From positions 1-5,316 of the forward strand of contig JAKACU010000130.1 of NCBI GenBank assembly GCA_021821185.1: a DNA stretch of 5,316 bases. Reading direction: 5' to 3'. Shown here piece after piece: positions 5,137 to 5,316 of this stretch; within the stretch, counting starts at the first letter, position 1, and each line of letters begins with the position of its first letter. The notes under the pieces are model-generated. The model had not been told where the DNA came from, ran no database searches, and saw only the letters and a list, made by a program, of their open reading frames with translations. The DNA comes from Bacillota bacterium. Its GTDB lineage: Bacteria > Bacillota > Bacilli > Alicyclobacillales > SLC66. The position numbers and the translations under genes were made by a program.

Positions 5137-5316
5137 TCACTTTTTACTGTAATAATAGGTTGTACGGGAAAGCGGATCTTGCGACCACTCGATCCGCTCT
5201 TGGTTTTGCAATCGTTGGATGTGAGCTAAGATCGTTTTTTTGGTGATCCACAGTGTCGCTTTTCCCGGATATAACGCTTGGATGAGCGAATCGATCGTTT
5301 GTTTTTCTTGCTCCAT
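5137..5316 (-). CDS. C-terminal part of an unidentified protein, winged-helix-like tail
   Basis: An open frame enters from the right edge and ends at TGA (5137-5139), showing 59 residues. The last three bases of the window read ATG on this strand, so it could be a complete 59-residue gene. The lack of any visible ribosome site and the sequence itself make an internal Met in a longer protein about equally likely. The segment is hydrophilic and mostly helical: a stretch with YPGKATLW, then TKKTILAHIQRLQNQERIEW and a final basic/aromatic strand (TTYYYSKK). A helix with LAHIQRL followed by a short beta-like wing recalls the C-terminal winged-helix domain of many Firmicute metallo-beta-lactamase-fold hydrolases. 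That assignment is tentative. It is convergent with the DUF420 gene, 8 nt between stops. Codons include ACC-AAA-AAA-ACG, a run of seven A. Confidence 0.55.
   Translation of the reverse strand: MEQEKQTIDSLIQALYPGKATLWITKKTILAHIQRLQNQERIEWSQDPLSRTTYYYSKK
5171..5198 (+). terminator. Stem-loop after the DUF420 gene, inside the convergent frame
   Basis: A perfect 8-bp inverted repeat has arms AGCGGATC (5171-5178) and GATCCGCT (5191-5198) with a 12-nt loop. It starts 42 nt after the DUF420 stop. On the + strand it is followed by CTTGGTTTTG, a weak T-rich tail. It could end the DUF420 transcript while also coding for the tail of the opposite gene. The T-run is poor, so this is only a candidate. Confidence 0.35.

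Noticed and set aside
1..5316. Mobile element, CRISPR array or phage defence system
   Set aside because: No transposase, recombinase, terminal repeats, spacer arrays or defence-type domains are visible on either strand.

Overview
The window looks like ordinary chromosomal DNA from a Gram-positive, Bacillales-type Firmicute. The evidence is a DesK/DesR-like two-component pair, a YozB/CtaM-type DUF420 membrane protein, strong GGAGG or GGGGGAG ribosome binding sites, TTG used as a start codon, and balanced base composition. An Alicyclobacillus-like relative is possible, but that is only an inference. No transposase, integrase, CRISPR array, tRNA or rRNA is visible, and no gene-free stretch exceeds about 145 bases.

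Left part (1-1629, + strand): a sensor histidine kinase, cut at its N-terminus by the window edge, is followed 34 nt later by its NarL/LuxR-type response regulator, which starts at TTG. Motif by motif the pair resembles B. subtilis DesK/DesR, the membrane-fluidity (cold-shock) system. No fatty-acid desaturase gene is in the window, so the regulon is unknown. The kinase has an in-frame GATCGT hexamer repeat that writes an Asp-Arg run into the turn of its phosphotransfer hairpin.

Middle (1707-4521, - strand): a tightly coupled two-gene operon encodes an NAD(P)-dependent aldehyde dehydrogenase (first gene) and a class III, PLP-dependent omega-aminotransferase (second gene). The aminotransferase start codon overlaps the dehydrogenase stop. 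The aminotransferase most resembles taurine:pyruvate aminotransferases, and the dehydrogenase belongs to the broad lactaldehyde/phosphonoacetaldehyde/sulfolactaldehyde group. Together they would turn a terminal amine into an aldehyde and then an acid. Taurine to sulfoacetate, or beta-alanine to malonate, are candidate routes. The response regulator and this operon are convergent and meet at a stem-loop in the 77-nt gap.

Right part (4522-5316): a 142-nt divergent regulatory region holds a good extended -10 promoter for a small four-helix DUF420 membrane protein. It also holds three TTGACY-like repeats at 11-12 bp steps and two small palindromes. A convergent open frame entering from the right edge (59 codons seen) ends 8 nt from the DUF420 stop. 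It looks like a C-terminal winged-helix segment, possibly of a metallo-beta-lactamase-fold protein.

I see no clearly unprecedented system. The points most worth a second look are the Asp-Arg repeat in the kinase, the aminotransferase/dehydrogenase pair with its unresolved substrate, and the repeat-rich divergent promoter.
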